From: SCTD01 sp963784675
GTDB lineage: Bacteria > Actinomycetota > Actinomycetes > Mycobacteriales > SCTD01
Reading direction: 5' to 3'
Length of the DNA: 64,000 nucleotides
Assembly (NCBI GenBank): GCA_963784675.1
Contig: CAWASE010000001.1
Span: forward strand, 186,001-250,000
The position numbers and the translations under genes are program-made. The notes under the pieces are model-generated. The model worked only from the letters and a program-made list of their open reading frames with translations, did no database searches and was not told the origin of the DNA. Within the stretch, counting starts at the first letter, position 1. Each line of letters opens with the position of its first letter. Shown here piece by piece: positions 62,887 through 64,000 of the stretch.

Positions 62887-62934
62887 CTTTCGCTCCTACA
62901 AGCCCCACCATACCCCACTTCCCTCCATCGTCAA
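62887..62934 (-). promoter_or_regulatory. mraZ promoter and MraZ operator
   Basis: TTGACG (62934 to 62929), a 16-bp spacer and TATGGT (62912 to 62907) form a promoter for mraZ. Over it lie four GG[A/G]G blocks at exact 10-bp spacing (starting at 62926, 62916, 62906 and 62896 on the minus strand), like the E. coli TGGGN5 MraZ boxes. This implies autoregulation. Confidence 0.7.
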
Positions 62935-62940
62935 GGGTTG

Positions 62941-63312
62941 TCGGGCTGGCGCAGGTCCGCGTGCAGAGCATCGTCGCTGGTCAGAGCGGTGCACTGCAGG
63001 TGGAGCGCACTGACCAGCGTCAGCGCGTCCCGGCGGCTGCCCGGGGCTGCTGCGCCCGTCCCCAAGACCGCGGAAGGCTGGCGCGGGCCCGCAGTGGGGG
63101 AAGGTGGGGGTGCGTAGCACGCCCCCACGGACCGTCCCCGCGGAACCGGGGACCCCGGTCGCACGTCAGGACCTGTGGACCCTCGGTCCGCCGGCGAGCC
63201 CCACCTGCCCGACCTGCGGCGGCTCGACCCGTCCGGTGGCAGGATCAGAGCCTCAGCAACGCACCTCGGCCAGGTCCCTGCCGCAGCCGCTGCCCCCAGG
63301 AGGATCGCCATC
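62941..63312. other. Divergent mraZ-moxR spacer with two inverted repeats
   Basis: No supported gene. It contains a hairpin GTGGGGG...CCCCCAC (63104-63128) and a 15-bp palindrome ACCGGGG-A-CCCCGGT (63145-63159), either of which could regulate moxR or end stray transcripts. Confidence 0.5.
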
Positions 63313-64000
63313 GTGGTTCGTCGCACCCGCACGAGCGCCGGTCCCGCCGGGCTCGACGGCCTGCAGGAGTCCGTCTCGCGCATCCAGGCCAACATCGAGA
63401 GGGTCATCGAGGGCAAGCCCGAGGTGATCCGTCTGTCGCTGGTGGTGCTGCTCGCCGAGGGTCACCTGCTCATCGAGGACGTGCCAGGGGTCGGGAAGAC
63501 GATGCTGGCCAAGTCCCTGGCCCGCTCGATCGACTGCTCGGTGCGCCGCATCCAGTTCACCCCTGACCTGTTGCCCAGCGACGTCACGGGCGTCTCGATC
63601 TACGACCAGCAGGCCCGCGAGTTCGAGTTCAAGCCGGGCGCGGTGTTCGCCAACCTCGTCGTCGGCGACGAGATCAACCGCGCCTCGCCCAAGACGCAGT
63701 CGGCGCTGCTGGAGGCGATGGAGGAGAAGCAGGTCTCCATCGACGGCACCACCTACGTGCTCGAGCGGCCGTTCATGGTCATCGCGACGCAGAACCCGAT
63801 CGAGATGGAAGGCACCTATCCGCTGCCCGAGGCGCAGCGCGACCGTTTCACCGCGCGCGTCTCGATGGGCTACCCGTCGGCGCAGGCCGAGCTGGACATG
63901 CTGACCACGCACGGCGCCGCAGAGCCGGTCGACGACCTCGAGCCGGTGGCCGACGCCCCCGAGATCCGCAAGCTCATCGAGACGACGCGCACCGTGCACG
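63313..64000 (+). CDS. MoxR-family AAA+ ATPase (partial)
   Basis: The first 229 codons of a MoxR ATPase, cut by the window end. It has the N-terminal ANIERVIEGKPEVIRLSLVV, Walker A IEDVPGVGKTMLAKSLAR (near 55), NLVVGDEINRASPKTQSALL (Walker B near 116), EAMEEKQVSIDGTTY and sensor IATQNPIEMEGTYPLPEAQ. MoxR proteins act as chaperones, often with VWA-domain partners. GTG at 63313 with AGGAGG 9 nt before it. In related genomes the next genes are usually DUF58 and transglutaminase-like. Confidence 0.93.
   Translation, partial: MVRRTRTSAGPAGLDGLQESVSRIQANIERVIEGKPEVIRLSLVVLLAEGHLLIEDVPGVGKTMLAKSLARSIDCSVRRIQFTPDLLPSDVTGVSIYDQQAREFEFKPGAVFANLVVGDEINRASPKTQSALLEAMEEKQVSIDGTTYVLERPFMVIATQNPIEMEGTYPLPEAQRDRFTARVSMGYPSAQAELDMLTTHGAAEPVDDLEPVADAPEIRKLIETTRTVH

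Noticed and set aside
63104..63427. Zinc-ribbon ORF containing CPTCGG upstream of moxR
   Set aside because: One CxxC only, no ribosome site, overlaps the moxR start in another frame.

Overview
The window is GC-rich chromosomal DNA of an actinomycete. Supporting evidence is the gene families (RecC, a FadD17-like ligase, an SCO6745-family protein, an ERCC4-Lsr2 fusion, class II ribonucleotide reductase with NrdR, LexA facing a LysM protein, GluABCD), the frequent GTG starts, and an actinobacterial-type mraZ-rsmH-ftsL-ftsI cluster. I see no rRNA, tRNA, CRISPR array, insertion sequence or prophage, so genus is left open.

Layout. 0-9.6 kb: DNA-processing enzymes (partial recC, a Helicase_C_3 protein, a DUF2075 nuclease-helicase, a PLD/DEAD/DUF3427 helicase) with a FadD17-like ligase between them. 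9.6-16 kb: a minus-strand run of two coupled MFS exporters, a CPBP protease, an NAD(P)-binding protein, a DUF3754 protein and an alpha/beta hydrolase. 16-20.4 kb: RsmC/RlmG-type methyltransferase, NERD-UvrD helicase, a small unknown protein and an ERCC4-Lsr2 nuclease. 20.5-28 kb: signalling (GAF-GGDEF-EAL, PAS/GAF-PP2C-HATPase, XRE regulator facing a 63-residue protein), VWA protein, LysE exporter. 28-31.8 kb: nrdR-nrdJ. 32-36.2 kb: a five-gene WXG100/T7SS-substrate operon in which every junction overlaps by 4 bp. 36.2-42 kb: drug-type ABC transporter, SDR, flavin monooxygenase, acyltransferase. 42-45.5 kb: SOS module (LysM protein and lexA, each with an SOS box) and hflX. 45.6-57.8 kb: LPXTG beta-propeller, SCO6745 protein, dapF, degenerate EAL protein, CocE/NonD hydrolase, miaA, gluABCD. 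58-64 kb: ftsI, ftsL, rsmH, a small membrane protein, mraZ and, divergently, a partial moxR.

Three signals run across the window. (1) Many first genes of transcription units have an [T/C]ANNNT box 6-8 nt before the start codon and no Shine-Dalgarno, so leaderless mRNA looks common. (2) Several genes end in short tandem repeats that begin at or just beyond the stop codon. The gluD case stays in frame with mostly synonymous differences. (3) Five single-base frame breaks interrupt conserved genes (recC, the DUF3427 helicase, lexA twice, hflX). The simplest reading is indel error in the sequence, so these genes are given at full extent rather than called dead.
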